Shown here in pieces: positions 40,554 to 49,709 of a stretch of 64,000 bases of DNA. The translations under genes were made by a program, and so were the position numbers. The notes beneath the pieces are model-generated. The model did not search any database. It saw only the letters and a list, made by a program, of their open reading frames with translations, and was not told the DNA's origin. Source of the stretch: M30B53 sp964600785 (lineage in GTDB: Bacteria > Planctomycetota > Planctomycetia > Pirellulales > UBA1268); NCBI GenBank assembly GCA_964600785.1, contig CAZRKH010000010.1, forward strand, positions 31,296-95,295, in the 5' to 3' direction. How positions within the stretch are numbered: position 1 is the first letter of the stretch; the number at the start of each line of letters is the position of its first letter.

Positions 40554-41195
40554 ATGCTCCTCCTGGCACGACTTTCAGTGATTCAACGTCTCGACGACCC
40601 GGTCGTGGTCGGGATTGTGTTGCTGCTGACCGTTTTTGGGGCCAGAAGTGGGTTGTTCCGTGCGACACTTGCCGGATTGCAGATTGTTGTCTCGCTTTAC
40701 ACGGCCCTCGCGACCTGTCGCCCCGTGGGAGCCCTGCTCGCCGAGGCCGAGGTTCCGGATAACCTCGCGACCGCAACGGGATTCGTACTTGTGTTTCTCG
40801 GTGTCGTGGCGGCGGTCCGGATAGCCATCGATTCGTTCATTCCCGAGGGGGCAGTGCGATTTCCGATCTGGATCGACCTGCCTGCCGGTGGCGTCGCGGG
40901 CTTCTTGGCTGGCCTTGCTCTGGCCGGGGGCATTCATCTGGCCTGGTCGATGCCGCCGTTGCCGGAGGACTATCGGATCGCCACGAAGGAGGTCTCGTTT
41001 CGGGTTGGCGAGTTGGTGCTCGAGGGCTATGCGAGCTTTGCGGGGGTCGATCGGCATGAGCTGCTTGAGCGGTATCACACCGGCCAATGGGACGGGCCGC
41101 TGTCACGGCCGAGCGGTGAGCCTTCCGAGGAGCCCCCCGAGGAGCCGGGCGAGGAGCCCCCCGAGGAGCCGCTCAGGTCGCCGGGCAGCCCGTAG
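40554..41195 (+). CDS. CvpA-like four-helix membrane protein with Glu/Pro repeat tail
   Basis: 213 residues from ATG 40554. 'DPVVVGIVLLLTVFGARSGLFRATLAGLQIVVSLYTAL' in part, with G-x-x-R-G-L like the CvpA start 'D..VVGI...GA..GL.R', plus 'GFVLVFLGVVAAVRIAID' and 'LPAGGVAGFLAGLALAGGI' gives about four membrane segments, as in CvpA (colicin V production, membrane integrity). The C-terminus after residue 190 is a Glu/Pro repeat (EEPPEEPGEEPPEEP). Its last 23 bases overlap lutA tail-to-tail. It lies 73 bases after the ATPase gene on the same strand; co-transcription is possible. Confidence 0.68.
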   Translation: MLLLARLSVIQRLDDPVVVGIVLLLTVFGARSGLFRATLAGLQIVVSLYTALATCRPVGALLAEAEVPDNLATATGFVLVFLGVVAAVRIAIDSFIPEGAVRFPIWIDLPAGGVAGFLAGLALAGGIHLAWSMPPLPEDYRIATKEVSFRVGELVLEGYASFAGVDRHELLERYHTGQWDGPLSRPSGEPSEEPPEEPGEEPPEEPLRSPGSP

Positions 41196-41901
41196 CAAGC
41201 ACCTCGGCGAGATGGATCGTGCGGCAGGGTTTGCCCTGGCGGGCGAGCCAGCCGTCAAGCTGCAGCTGGCAGGAGGGATCACTTGAAACGATGTAGTCGC
41301 ATTGCGTGCGGGCGAGCGACCCCGCCTTCACTTCGGCCATGGCCGTGGAGATCATCGGAAACTTGACACTGAACAGCCCACCGAAGCCACAGCAGCTCTC
41401 CGGCTCATCACATTCCACAAGCTCGAGATCCCGCACCGCCGTGAGCAGCTTTCTGGGCGCCTCGCGGATCCGCAACTCTCGCAGCCCGTGGCAGCCGTCG
41501 TGATAGCTCACCCGGTGGGGGAAGCGGGCCCCGACATCGGTCACGCCGAGCCTGTCCACCAGGAACTCGCCGAACTCGAAGCTGCGGGCGGCCAGATCGA
41601 GAGCGGCCGTCTCGTGGGGCGTGCCCTCGAGCAGCTGCGGATAGAAACTCCGCATCATCGCCACGCAGGAGCCACTCGGTCCGACCACCGCCTCGGCCCC
41701 GTCAAAAATACCGACCGCCCGGGCCGCCACCTCGCGGGCCTCATCCCAATAGCCGGCGTTGAAACTCGGCTGCCCGCAGCAGGTTTGGGCCGGGCGAAAC
41801 TCCACTTCGTGGCCGAGCTGTTCGAGCACACGGGCCACCGCCAGGCCCACACTCGGGGTCATCTGGTCGACGAAGCAGGGAATGAAGAGACTGACTCTCA
41901 T
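41173..41901 (-). CDS. lutA: Lactate utilization protein LutA-like (CCG-domain oxidoreductase)
   Basis: 242 residues from ATG 41901. Two cysteine-rich CCG motifs: 'FRPAQTCCGQPSFNAGY' and 'DEPESCCGFGGLFSVKF', with 'SYHDGCHGLRELRI' and 'IVSSDPSCQLQLDG' as partner cysteines. This is the full set for the LutA/YkgE subunit, which works with LutB and LutC in L-lactate oxidation. It is separated from lutB and lutC by an ATPase gene and a CvpA-like gene on the opposite strand, and instead follows sucD (92 bases). Start chosen at 'MRVSLFIPCFVDQ', the family-typical beginning. Confidence 0.9.
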   Translation of the reverse strand: MRVSLFIPCFVDQMTPSVGLAVARVLEQLGHEVEFRPAQTCCGQPSFNAGYWDEAREVAARAVGIFDGAEAVVGPSGSCVAMMRSFYPQLLEGTPHETAALDLAARSFEFGEFLVDRLGVTDVGARFPHRVSYHDGCHGLRELRIREAPRKLLTAVRDLELVECDEPESCCGFGGLFSVKFPMISTAMAEVKAGSLARTQCDYIVSSDPSCQLQLDGWLARQGKPCRTIHLAEVLATGCPAT

Positions 41902-41993
41902 CCTGGTAGTGTAGGCCCTCGCGGTCCGGCGTGACGCGATCAGCCGCTGGAAAAAAGCCTGCACCCTGAGCGAAACCGCGCAGCCATCTCGAG

Positions 41994-42872
41994 CTAGCGG
42001 CGTCGGGCGATCGCCCGCACGACCGCCTCGCCCATCTCCGCCGGACTCTCGGCAACCTCGATCCCCGCCTCCTGCAGGGCAGCAAGCTTGGCTTCGGCGG
42101 TGCCCTTCCCACCGGAGATGATCGCCCCGGCATGGCCCATCCGCTTGCCAGGAGGAGCCGTGCGGCCTGCGATGAAGGCGGCCACAGGCTTGCTGACGTG
42201 GTCCCTCACGTAGGCCGCGGCCTCCTCCTCCGCCGAGCCCCCGATCTCACCGATCATGAGGATCGCCTGGGTGTCAGGATCGGCCTCGAAGAGGGCGAGG
42301 ATGTCGATAAAGCTCGAGCCCACGAGCGGATCACCTCCCAGTCCGACACAGCTGCTCTGGCCGTGGCCAAGCTGGGTCAGCTGCCAGACCGCCTCGTAGG
42401 TGAGCGTGCCGGAGCGGCTCATGACGCCCACAGTGCCGGGGGTGTGGATATAGCCGGGCATGATCCCGATCTTGCATTCCGCCGGCGTGATCACGCCGGG
42501 GCAGTTGGGGCCCACCAGCCGGCTGCCGGAATCCCTGACCACCGGCAGCACGCGTGCCATGTCAAGCACGGGGATTCCCTCGGTGATCGCGATCACCGTC
42601 TCGATTCCCGCAGCCACCGCCTCGAGGATCGCGTCGGCCGCGAAAGGCGGAGGCACGAAGATCATGGTCGCATCGGCCCCGGTGGCATCACGGGCCTCGG
42701 CTACCGTGTCGAACACCGGCAGCCCCGCCACCTGCTCGCCCCCCTTGCCCGGCGTCACCCCGCCGACCATGCGGGTGCCGTACTCGAGGCAGCCGCGGGT
42801 GTGGAACTCACCGACGCGACCGGTGATGCCCTGGCAGATGACGCGGGTGTCGCGGTTGACGAGGATGCTCAT
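41994..42872 (-). CDS. sucD: Succinyl-CoA synthetase alpha subunit
   Basis: 292 residues from ATG 42872. 'MSILVNRDTRVICQGITG' begins as in all alpha subunits; 'YGTRMVGGVTPGKGG', 'GIPVLDMARVLPV', 'GPNCPGVITP', 'GYIHTPGTVGVMSRSGTLTYE', 'GQSSCVGLGGDPLVGSSFID' and the phosphohistidine loop 'RMGHAGAIISGGKGTA' are complete. Together with SucC it converts succinyl-CoA to succinate with formation of ATP or GTP in the citric-acid cycle. 53 bases downstream of sucC, same operon. Confidence 0.97.
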   Translation of the reverse strand: MSILVNRDTRVICQGITGRVGEFHTRGCLEYGTRMVGGVTPGKGGEQVAGLPVFDTVAEARDATGADATMIFVPPPFAADAILEAVAAGIETVIAITEGIPVLDMARVLPVVRDSGSRLVGPNCPGVITPAECKIGIMPGYIHTPGTVGVMSRSGTLTYEAVWQLTQLGHGQSSCVGLGGDPLVGSSFIDILALFEADPDTQAILMIGEIGGSAEEEAAAYVRDHVSKPVAAFIAGRTAPPGKRMGHAGAIISGGKGTAEAKLAALQEAGIEVAESPAEMGEAVVRAIARRR

Positions 42873-42925
42873 GGATCGAGGTGGGGCCGCGGGGGAACGT
42901 GGGATGAAACGGGGGTAGGTGGTGT

Positions 42926-44110
42926 TCAGGCCCGGCTGGCGGCGACGACCTTCTTGGCTGCGTCGGTCAGTCCGTCGGCGGTGACGATGCTCGTGCCGCT
43001 CTCGGCGAGAATCTTCTTGCCTACCTCGACCTCGGTGCCCTCCAGCCTGACCACCAATGGCACGCTGAAGCCGACGGTTTTCGAGGCCTCCACCAGGGCG
43101 GTGGCGATCGTGGTGCACCGCATGATGCCGCCGAAAATGTTGACCAGGATCGCCTTTACGTTGGCGTCGGAGAGAATGATCCGGAAGGCCTCGGTGACCT
43201 GGGCCACATCGGCGCCGCCGCCGACATCGAGGAAGTTGGCCGGCTCGCCGCCGTGGAGCTTGACGAGGTCCATGGTGCTCATCGCCAGCCCGGCACCGTT
43301 GACCAGGCAGCCGATCGTGCCGTCGAGCTTCACATAGGAGAGCCCCGCCGCCGCGGCCCGGATCTCGGCCGGGTCCTCCTCCGATTCGTCACGCAAAAGG
43401 GCCACGTCCTTGTGCCGCCAGAGGGCGTTGTCGTCGAAGCTCATCTTGGCGTCGAGGGCGACCAGGGTGCCTTCCTTGGTGAGCACCAGGGGATTGATTT
43501 CCAGGAGCGAGGCATCGAGCGTCACGAAGGCCTTGGCCAGGGAACGGAAGAAGTGGTCGGCTGCCCGCCAGCTCGCCGCGGGCAGGCCGAGCTTCGCCGA
43601 GAGCAGCCGGGTCTGGAAGGAGGCCAGACCGCGATCGGGGTCGAAGGCCTCGGTGAGAATCAGCTCGGGTGTCTTCGCGGCGACCTCCTCGATGTCCATG
43701 CCGCCGGCGGTGCTGGCGATGAGCACCGGTGAGCCGGCTGCCCGGTCGACGAGAATCGCCGCGTAGAGTTCGCGGTCGATCTGGCATCCGCTCTCGACGA
43801 AGACCTGCCGCACGACCCGGCCCTCCGGCCCGGTCTGCACGGTGACGAGCGTCTGGCCCAGCAGGGCGGAGGCGATCCGAGAAGCATCCTCGGGGCTCTT
43901 GGCAAGTTCCACGCCGCGTTGCTCGCTGCCGGCCACCTTGCCCTTGCCGCGGCCCCCGGCATGGATCTGCGCTTTCACCGCACAGACGGGCGTCCCCAAG
44001 GAGGTGTAGGCCGCGGCCGCCTCCTCGCCGCTGCGGGCCACCTGCCCGGCGAGCACGGGCACGCCGGCGGCACGCAGGAGGTCCTTGGCTTGGTATTCGT
44101 GGATCTTCAT
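42926..44110 (-). CDS. sucC: Succinyl-CoA synthetase beta subunit (ADP-forming)
   Basis: 394 residues. ATP-grasp beta subunit: starts 'MKIHEYQAKDLLRAAGVPV', with 'CAVKAQIHAGGRGKGKV', 'EINPLVLTKEGTLVALDAK' (in part), 'KLDGTIGCLVNGAGLAMSTM' and 'VNIFGGIMRCTTIATALVEA' all present. The subunit binds nucleotide and succinate and pairs with SucD. Length is standard. The first gene of sucC-sucD; its start is divergent from the BVMO gene with 153 bases between. Confidence 0.97.
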   Translation of the reverse strand: MKIHEYQAKDLLRAAGVPVLAGQVARSGEEAAAAYTSLGTPVCAVKAQIHAGGRGKGKVAGSEQRGVELAKSPEDASRIASALLGQTLVTVQTGPEGRVVRQVFVESGCQIDRELYAAILVDRAAGSPVLIASTAGGMDIEEVAAKTPELILTEAFDPDRGLASFQTRLLSAKLGLPAASWRAADHFFRSLAKAFVTLDASLLEINPLVLTKEGTLVALDAKMSFDDNALWRHKDVALLRDESEEDPAEIRAAAAGLSYVKLDGTIGCLVNGAGLAMSTMDLVKLHGGEPANFLDVGGGADVAQVTEAFRIILSDANVKAILVNIFGGIMRCTTIATALVEASKTVGFSVPLVVRLEGTEVEVGKKILAESGTSIVTADGLTDAAKKVVAASRA

Positions 44111-44263
44111 GCTGCTGCCGTGATGGGTGCTGTTGCCGCCGATACCGCTGGCGGCCGACTAATATGGCAGGGACCTTCCGGGAATCCAACGGGGTGGTCC
44201 CGTGGGCGGGATGCAGGGGAAGATTGGGTTTTCAGCTTCGCGACCGCTTTCCTGAGACGATCC

Positions 44264-45760
44264 ATGCAGCCCCGCGATTCTCACGGCGATGAGCCAATCC
44301 CGATCGCGATCATCGGTGCCGGCTTCGCGGGGCTGGGGATGGCGATCCGGCTGCTGGCCACCGGCCGGCGGGATTTCGTCATTTTCGAGAAGGCTGAAAG
44401 CCTTGGCGGCACCTGGCGGGACAACACCTATCCCGGCTGCGGCTGCGACATTCCTTCACATCTCTATTCCTTCTCCTTCGAGCAAGACCCGGGCTGGTCG
44501 CGGTCGTTTGCCTCGCAGGCCGAGATTCTTCGCTATCTGCAGAGAGTTGCCACGAAGCACAATCTCCGCCAACGCATCAACTTCGCGACCCGCATCGTGA
44601 GCCTCACCTGGGACGACACAGCCGGCCTCTGGCGGCTTGCAGCCGACGACGGACGCCGGTTCACCGCAAGGGTGGTGGTTGCCGGCACTGGTGGGCTGCA
44701 CGTGCCGCGGCTCCCCGAGATTCCGGGGATCGAGCAGTTTGATGGGCCCTGCTTCCATTCCTCCCGCTGGCGGCACGACCTGCCGCTGGCGGGCAAGCGG
44801 GTGGCGGTGATCGGCACCGGGGCCTCCGCCGTGCAGATCGCGCCCGCGATCGCCGGCGAGGTGGCCTGCCTCTCGCTCTTCCAGCGGACGCCGCCGTGGG
44901 TCCTGCCTCGGCGGAATCGGCCGATATCCGGCTTCGCCCGGAGGGCCTTCGCGGTGGTGCCAGGGCTGCAGCGATGCTGGCGTTGGCTGATCTACCTCGA
45001 GCAGGAGTCGATCGCGATCGCCTTCACGCTCAAGCCGAAGCTGCTGGGCCACTGGGAGAAGCAGGTCTATCGTCACATCCAGCAGCACATCGCCGACCCA
45101 CAGCTCCGCGACGCCTTGACGCCCCGCTACCGGATGGGCTGCAAGCGGGTGCTGCTCTCCGACGACTTCTACCCGGCCCTCGCCAGGGAGAACGTCGAGC
45201 TTGTCAGCGAGCCGATTGCACGGATCGATCCCGGCGGCGTGGTGACCGCCGACGGCAGGCTCCGCGAAGCGGATGCGATCGTGCTGGCCACCGGCTTCAA
45301 GGCGTTCGACTTCGCCGAGCAGATCGATGTCATCGGCCGTGGCGGCCGACGGCTCGCCGAGGAATGGGCTGACGGTCCCGAGGGCTACAACGGGGTGCTG
45401 GTGGCGGGGTATCCCAACCTCTTCATCCTGATGGGTCCTAATTCCGGCCTGGGCCACAATTCGATCGTGTTCATGATCGAGGCTCAGGTCCGCTACGTGC
45501 TTTTGGCCCTGCGGCTCATCGAGCGGGGCAGGCTTTCGCACGTGGAGGTTCGCGAGGAGGTTCAGAAACGGTTCAACGCGGAACTCGCGAAACGATTCCG
45601 TGGCACCGTCTGGTCGGTGGGTACTCCCGAGCGGCCACCCTGCGGGAGCTGGTATCGCTCGCCGTCGGGCCGCCTGTCGGCCCTCTGGCCGAGCTTCGCG
45701 AGTGCCTACTGGTGGCGGCTGCGGCGGGCCGACCCGCGGGACTTTCTCGACCGCCGCTAG
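44264..45760 (+). CDS. Baeyer-Villiger-type flavin monooxygenase
   Basis: 498 residues from ATG 44264. FAD loop 'IAIIGAGFAGLGMA' (14-27), 'GGTWRDNTYPGCGCDIPSHLY' (in part), the BVMO fingerprint FxGxxxHxxxW kept exactly as 'FDGPCFHSSRW' (159-169), NADPH loop 'VAVIGTGASAVQIAPAIA', and 'VLATGFKAFDF'. BVMOs insert an oxygen beside a ketone; 4-hydroxyacetophenone or cyclohexanone monooxygenase relatives. Substrate unknown. It is divergent from sucC, with no partner genes visible. A second, FMO-type enzyme is at 31569. Confidence 0.88.
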   Translation: MQPRDSHGDEPIPIAIIGAGFAGLGMAIRLLATGRRDFVIFEKAESLGGTWRDNTYPGCGCDIPSHLYSFSFEQDPGWSRSFASQAEILRYLQRVATKHNLRQRINFATRIVSLTWDDTAGLWRLAADDGRRFTARVVVAGTGGLHVPRLPEIPGIEQFDGPCFHSSRWRHDLPLAGKRVAVIGTGASAVQIAPAIAGEVACLSLFQRTPPWVLPRRNRPISGFARRAFAVVPGLQRCWRWLIYLEQESIAIAFTLKPKLLGHWEKQVYRHIQQHIADPQLRDALTPRYRMGCKRVLLSDDFYPALARENVELVSEPIARIDPGGVVTADGRLREADAIVLATGFKAFDFAEQIDVIGRGGRRLAEEWADGPEGYNGVLVAGYPNLFILMGPNSGLGHNSIVFMIEAQVRYVLLALRLIERGRLSHVEVREEVQKRFNAELAKRFRGTVWSVGTPERPPCGSWYRSPSGRLSALWPSFASAYWWRLRRADPRDFLDRR

Positions 45761-46293
45761 CTGCACGTGGAAATGAAGCTGGGATCGCTTCGGTTGCTTC
45801 ACCACCTGCATACCCCGGCAACTCTGGAATCACCAACCCACTCTTTTTCCGTACCTGTAGTCGCGGTAGTCCCGATATTCAATGGTCACGTTTGGCACAT
45901 GTGTGGCGGTCTTCTCGCCGGCACGCTCTTCACGCTCAAGCCGGTCGGAGTCGGTCCGGAGGTACGGCGGGTTCGTTTCATCGACGCGGCAGCCGAGCCG
46001 GGAACATGGGCGATGACCAGCGGAATGGTTGAGATCTCCGGCGACCACCAATTGCTGTGCGACGGCCTCCTGCCGCGGCCGCGAAGGTTTCCCGGAGCGG
46101 TGCACCATTTCCGCGGCAGCATGAACCTCTTTTGGGAGCCGGTCGGGCGAAACGCCACGGGGAGATAGGGCTCGCCCGCGTGGCAGATCCGCGGCGGACT
46201 CTGGTACAACCCGGCGGCCGGAGGGCCTGCCCCGCCCGGTCTTTCGCGTGTCGCCGCCTTTTGCGTCCGCCGCCTTTCAGGCCGTCTCAACCG
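45761..46293 (+). other. 533-base region, coding status unresolved
   Basis: Between the BVMO gene and a glycosyltransferase. The first 140 bases are richer in A/T. A plus-strand frame 45767-46168 (133 codons) has third positions rich in G/C between about 45900 and 46080, as real genes here do, and would encode 'LLAGTLFTLKPVGVGPEV' and 'VRFIDAAAEPGTWAM', which I do not recognise. A minus-strand frame 45830-46108 contains 'YRDYRDYRYGKR'. Neither has a clear ribosome-binding site. It could be a small unknown gene or a decayed one. Confidence 0.3.
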
Positions 46294-47472
46294 ATGAACG
46301 CCACCGCCCCTGCCATTCCGGTATCCGTGGATGACCCCGCGGCGGGGGCTACCGTGGTGCCCCCGAGGGTGGTGATCGATCTGGAGAAGCTGCGGCACAT
46401 CAACTGTGGCCTCGGCCGCTTCAGCCTGCACCTCGGCCGTGAACTCCTGCGGGTTGCCGAGGGCCGGTTCACCCCGGTGCTGCTGCTGCCCCGGGGTGCA
46501 GAGCGGTATTTTCCGGGCGAGAACTTTGCCAGGATCACCGTTGCTCCCTGGCGGAAGGAGGTGGCCCAGCGGCTGCTGCGGCCGCTGGTGCAGCCGCTGC
46601 TGCCGCGGTCCTCGGTCGCGCTGTGGCACATGACCAATCAGATGTCGCGGTATCTGCCGCTCGACCGCCGCGTGCCGGTGCTGCTGACGGTGCACGACCT
46701 CAACTTTCTCCACGAGGCCCCCCGGGACGATCGGCTCGGCGAGATCGACCGCAAGATCACCGAACTGCAGCGGAAGGTCAACCGAGCCACCGAGATCGTG
46801 ACCGACTCCTCCTACGTGGCCGACGAACTGGCCACCTACCTTCGGCTCGGCGACCGACCGGTGCACGTGGTGCCGCTGGGTCTGGGAGAGCCGCCACCGG
46901 CCTCACCGACACGGCCCGAGTTTCTGCCGGCAGGACCGTTCCTCTTCACGGTGGGCAACTGCCTGTCCCACAAAAACTTCCACGTGCTCTTCGGCCTCCT
47001 GCCACGGCTTCCGGGCCGCCGGCTGGTGATCGCCGGCAAGAAGGCGACGCCCTACGGCGAATACCTCGAGCGGGAGGCCTCCCGGCTCGGCCTTTCCGAT
47101 TCGGTGGTGATGCCCGGCGAGGTCTCCGACGGCGACCGACAATGGCTCTACGAGCACTGCGAGGCTTTCTTCTTTCCCTCCCTCACCGAGGGCTTCGGGT
47201 TCCCGGTGCTCGAGGCGATGGCCGCAGGGGCGGCGGTTTTCTGTTCGCGGAAGACGAGTCTCCCGGAGGTGGCCGGGGATGCCGCCTTTTTGCTCGACTC
47301 CTTCGAGCCCGACGCGATGGCCACGGCCTTCTGGGCTGGGCTGGGCCGCTTCAGCAGCGAGCCGGGGTTTGCCGACCGGGCCCGGGCCCATGCCGCCGGC
47401 TTCTCCTGGCGGGCCACGGCCTCGGCCTACGCCGAGATCTACGCCCGGCTGCTGGCAAAAAAATCAGACTGA
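46294..47472 (+). CDS. Glycosyltransferase, GT4 family (mannosyltransferase-like), copy A
   Basis: 392 residues from ATG 46294. GT-B fold with C-terminal GT4 motif: 'FLFTVGNCLSHKNFHVLFGLLPRL', in part, 'RRLVIAGKKATPYG', 'DRQWLYEHCEAFFFPSLTEGFGFPVLEAMAAG' (in part; E-x7-E: 'EGFGFPVLE'), 'SLPEVAGDAAFLLD'. The N-terminus has 'VIDLEKLRHINCGLGRFSLHL' (in part). It transfers a sugar from an NDP-sugar to a lipid or glycan acceptor on the cytoplasmic side. A close paralog lies at 62215. First gene of the polysaccharide locus, 169 bases before gmd. Confidence 0.9.
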   Translation: MNATAPAIPVSVDDPAAGATVVPPRVVIDLEKLRHINCGLGRFSLHLGRELLRVAEGRFTPVLLLPRGAERYFPGENFARITVAPWRKEVAQRLLRPLVQPLLPRSSVALWHMTNQMSRYLPLDRRVPVLLTVHDLNFLHEAPRDDRLGEIDRKITELQRKVNRATEIVTDSSYVADELATYLRLGDRPVHVVPLGLGEPPPASPTRPEFLPAGPFLFTVGNCLSHKNFHVLFGLLPRLPGRRLVIAGKKATPYGEYLEREASRLGLSDSVVMPGEVSDGDRQWLYEHCEAFFFPSLTEGFGFPVLEAMAAGAAVFCSRKTSLPEVAGDAAFLLDSFEPDAMATAFWAGLGRFSSEPGFADRARAHAAGFSWRATASAYAEIYARLLAKKSD

Positions 47473-47641
47473 GTGCGGCAAACAGCGGCAAAAATGCCGT
47501 TTCCCCACCGGATGCCCCCTGATACCCTCCCGACGCCACGCACCGAAGATGCGGATCACTTCCGCACGGTCGGTGGCCGTTGGTCGCCGAGAGGCGGCCC
47601 GTTACAGAAGCACGGAAGTCAATTTGACCAGGGAGGCGTCG

Positions 47642-48685
47642 ATGTCGCAGGAGAGTTCGCGGAGGGCTTTGATTACCGGGGTCACCGGCCAGGACGGTTC
47701 ATATCTGGCCGAACTGCTGATCTCGAAGGGCTACGAGGTCCATGGTCTCCGCCGTCGCTCGAGCACCTTCGGCACGCAGCGGATCGAACACCTCATTTTC
47801 GGCGAGCCGCCGAAGATGCATCTTCACTACGGCGACCTCTCCGACGGCAACGGCCTGATGCGGCTGATCCGCGAGGTTCGTCCGCACGAGGTCTACAACC
47901 TCGCCGCCCAGAGCCATGTTCGCGTGAGCTTCGATCAGCCTGCCTACACCGCCGACACCACCGCCGTGGGCACCCTGCGGCTGCTCGAGGCGATCCGCGA
48001 CGTGCAGGACGAGACCGGTGAGCAGATCCGCTTCTACCAGGCTTCATCCTCCGAGATGTTCGGCAAGGTGGTGGAGACACCGCAGAAGGAAACGACCCCC
48101 TTCTATCCCCGTAGCCCCTACGGCGTGGCCAAGGTCTACAGCCACTGGATCACGATCAACTACCGCGAGAGCTACGGGATGCACGCGTCCTGTGGCATTC
48201 TCTTCAACCACGAGAGCCCCCGCCGTGGCGAGACCTTCGTAACCCGCAAGATCACCCGGGCGGCCACGCGGATCAAGCTTGGCCTGCAGGAGAAGCTCTA
48301 CCTCGGCAACCTCGACGCCAAGCGTGACTGGGGCTTCGCCGGAGACTACGTCGAGGCGATGTGGCTGATGCTCCAGCAGGACGAACCGGACGACTACGTG
48401 GTCGCCATGAACGAGCTCTACAGCGTCCGCGAGTTCTGCGAGAAGACGTTTGGCCGGCTCGGCCTCGACTACCAGGACTTCGTCGAGGTCGACCCGCGGT
48501 ATTACCGCCCGGCGGAGGTCGACCTGCTGCTCGGCGACGCCACGAAGGCCCGTGAGCAGCTCGGCTGGATTCCCCAGACCAGCTTCGAAGGACTCGTTGA
48601 CATGATGGTCGAGGAGGATCTCAAGCTCGCCCGTCGGGAGCAGCTGCTCGCCGAAGGGGAGAAGCACCAACGGGAGGCGGCCTGA
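47642..48685 (+). CDS. gmd: GDP-mannose 4,6-dehydratase
   Basis: 347 residues from ATG 47642. Extended SDR: NADP loop 'ALITGVTGQDGSYLAELLI' (9-27), the typical 'YEVHGLRRRSSTFGTQRIEHL' (in part), 'YNLAAQSHVRVSFDQPAYT', active site 'ASSSEMFGKV' and Y-x3-K in 'SPYGVAKVYSHWITINYRE', 'GILFNHESPRRGETFVTRKITRA', in part, and 'GNLDAKRDWGFAGDYVEAMW' (in part). It makes GDP-4-keto-6-deoxymannose, precursor of GDP-fucose, GDP-rhamnose and GDP-perosamine, so the locus glycan should contain a 6-deoxyhexose. No GDP-fucose synthase is seen in this window. Confidence 0.96.
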   Translation: MSQESSRRALITGVTGQDGSYLAELLISKGYEVHGLRRRSSTFGTQRIEHLIFGEPPKMHLHYGDLSDGNGLMRLIREVRPHEVYNLAAQSHVRVSFDQPAYTADTTAVGTLRLLEAIRDVQDETGEQIRFYQASSSEMFGKVVETPQKETTPFYPRSPYGVAKVYSHWITINYRESYGMHASCGILFNHESPRRGETFVTRKITRAATRIKLGLQEKLYLGNLDAKRDWGFAGDYVEAMWLMLQQDEPDDYVVAMNELYSVREFCEKTFGRLGLDYQDFVEVDPRYYRPAEVDLLLGDATKAREQLGWIPQTSFEGLVDMMVEEDLKLARREQLLAEGEKHQREAA

Positions 48686-48708
48686 ACGCCGTTGAGGGAC
48701 AATTCAAG

Positions 48709-49653
48709 ATGAAATTAGTTCCAAAAAAAATAAGAAGTTGGTTGCGGCCTCCAGCGGCATCCACCCCCCCCATTCAGCCGCATCGCCTGCAACGTCACCA
48801 CCCCGACTTGCATGTGCGTGTTTCTCGGCGGGATGACGCGCAAAAACTGGTCAGTCAACTTTGTCGTTATCGTACGCTTGATTCGGAAATCTTCCGCTCA
48901 TGGGCACGAGTGTTGGATGAACCGTGGAGGCCGCATCGCAAGCTCTGGGAACTCGCTTTCATTTGCCAAGCGTTATTGGAACGAGGGATGCTCGAACCCG
49001 GACGCCGGGGCCTTGGATTTGCCGTGGGTGCGGAGAAACTCCCGGCGATCTTTGCTGCCCGTGGTTGCCATATCACGGCAACTGACTTGCCTTCCAATGA
49101 CGAGCGGCGGAACATGTGGGCGGATTCGGGGCAGTGGGTGGGGGAACGCGACGCCCTCAATGCCGCGGGCCTCTGCGACCCCGCAGTCTTCAGCGAAAGA
49201 GTCTCGTTCCGGCCGGTCGACATGAACCACGTGCCTGACGACCTCGTCGGCTACGATTTCAGCTGGTCTACCTGCTCCTTTGAGCACTGCGGCTCGCTGC
49301 AGCTGGGCCTTGACTTCCTCGAGCGGCAGATGGACTGTCTCGTGCCCGGCGGCGTGGCTGTTCATACCACCGAGTTCAACCTCTCGAGCAATGACGCCAC
49401 GGTGGCCGACGGCCCCTGCGTCATTTATCGTCTCCGCGACATGGAGGCCGTCTGCAGCCGCCTGACCGCCGCAGGCCATAGTGTCGAGCCGCTCGACGTT
49501 GACCCAGGACGCCATCGCCTCGATCGGGTCGTAGACGAGCCGCCGTACTGCAACTGGTTCACGACACCGCCACCGAAGGTCAAGCACCTACGACTCAATC
49601 TCTGGGGGCATGCCTCAACCTCGATCGCGTTGGTGATCCGTAAGGCGATGTAG
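48709..49653 (+). CDS. SAM-dependent methyltransferase-like protein of the glycan locus
   Basis: 314 residues; the ATG at 48709 follows GAGGGA. A Rossmann-type methyltransferase pattern is visible: 'RRGLGFAVGAEKLPAIFAARG' (in part; motif I G-x-G-x-E-x3), 'ITATDLPSNDER' (acidic end of beta 2), 'DFSWSTCSFEHCGSLQLGL' (motif IV) and 'QMDCLVPGGVAVHTTEFNL' (beta 5). The substrate is unknown; its place after gmd suggests sugar methylation or an unrelated cell-surface role. The first 100 bases are A/T-rich, and third-position A and T are more frequent from here on. Confidence 0.75.
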   Translation: MKLVPKKIRSWLRPPAASTPPIQPHRLQRHHPDLHVRVSRRDDAQKLVSQLCRYRTLDSEIFRSWARVLDEPWRPHRKLWELAFICQALLERGMLEPGRRGLGFAVGAEKLPAIFAARGCHITATDLPSNDERRNMWADSGQWVGERDALNAAGLCDPAVFSERVSFRPVDMNHVPDDLVGYDFSWSTCSFEHCGSLQLGLDFLERQMDCLVPGGVAVHTTEFNLSSNDATVADGPCVIYRLRDMEAVCSRLTAAGHSVEPLDVDPGRHRLDRVVDEPPYCNWFTTPPPKVKHLRLNLWGHASTSIALVIRKAM

Positions 49654-49709
49654 CATCGCCGTGCCAGCAAGCCGTAAAAAGTTCATATTCAGGGAGGCCC
49701 GTCACACTC

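Noticed and set aside
45830..46108. Minus-strand small protein ending in YRDYRDYRYGKR
   Set aside because: No ribosome-binding site, no recognised family, and a competing plus-strand frame; left as unresolved.
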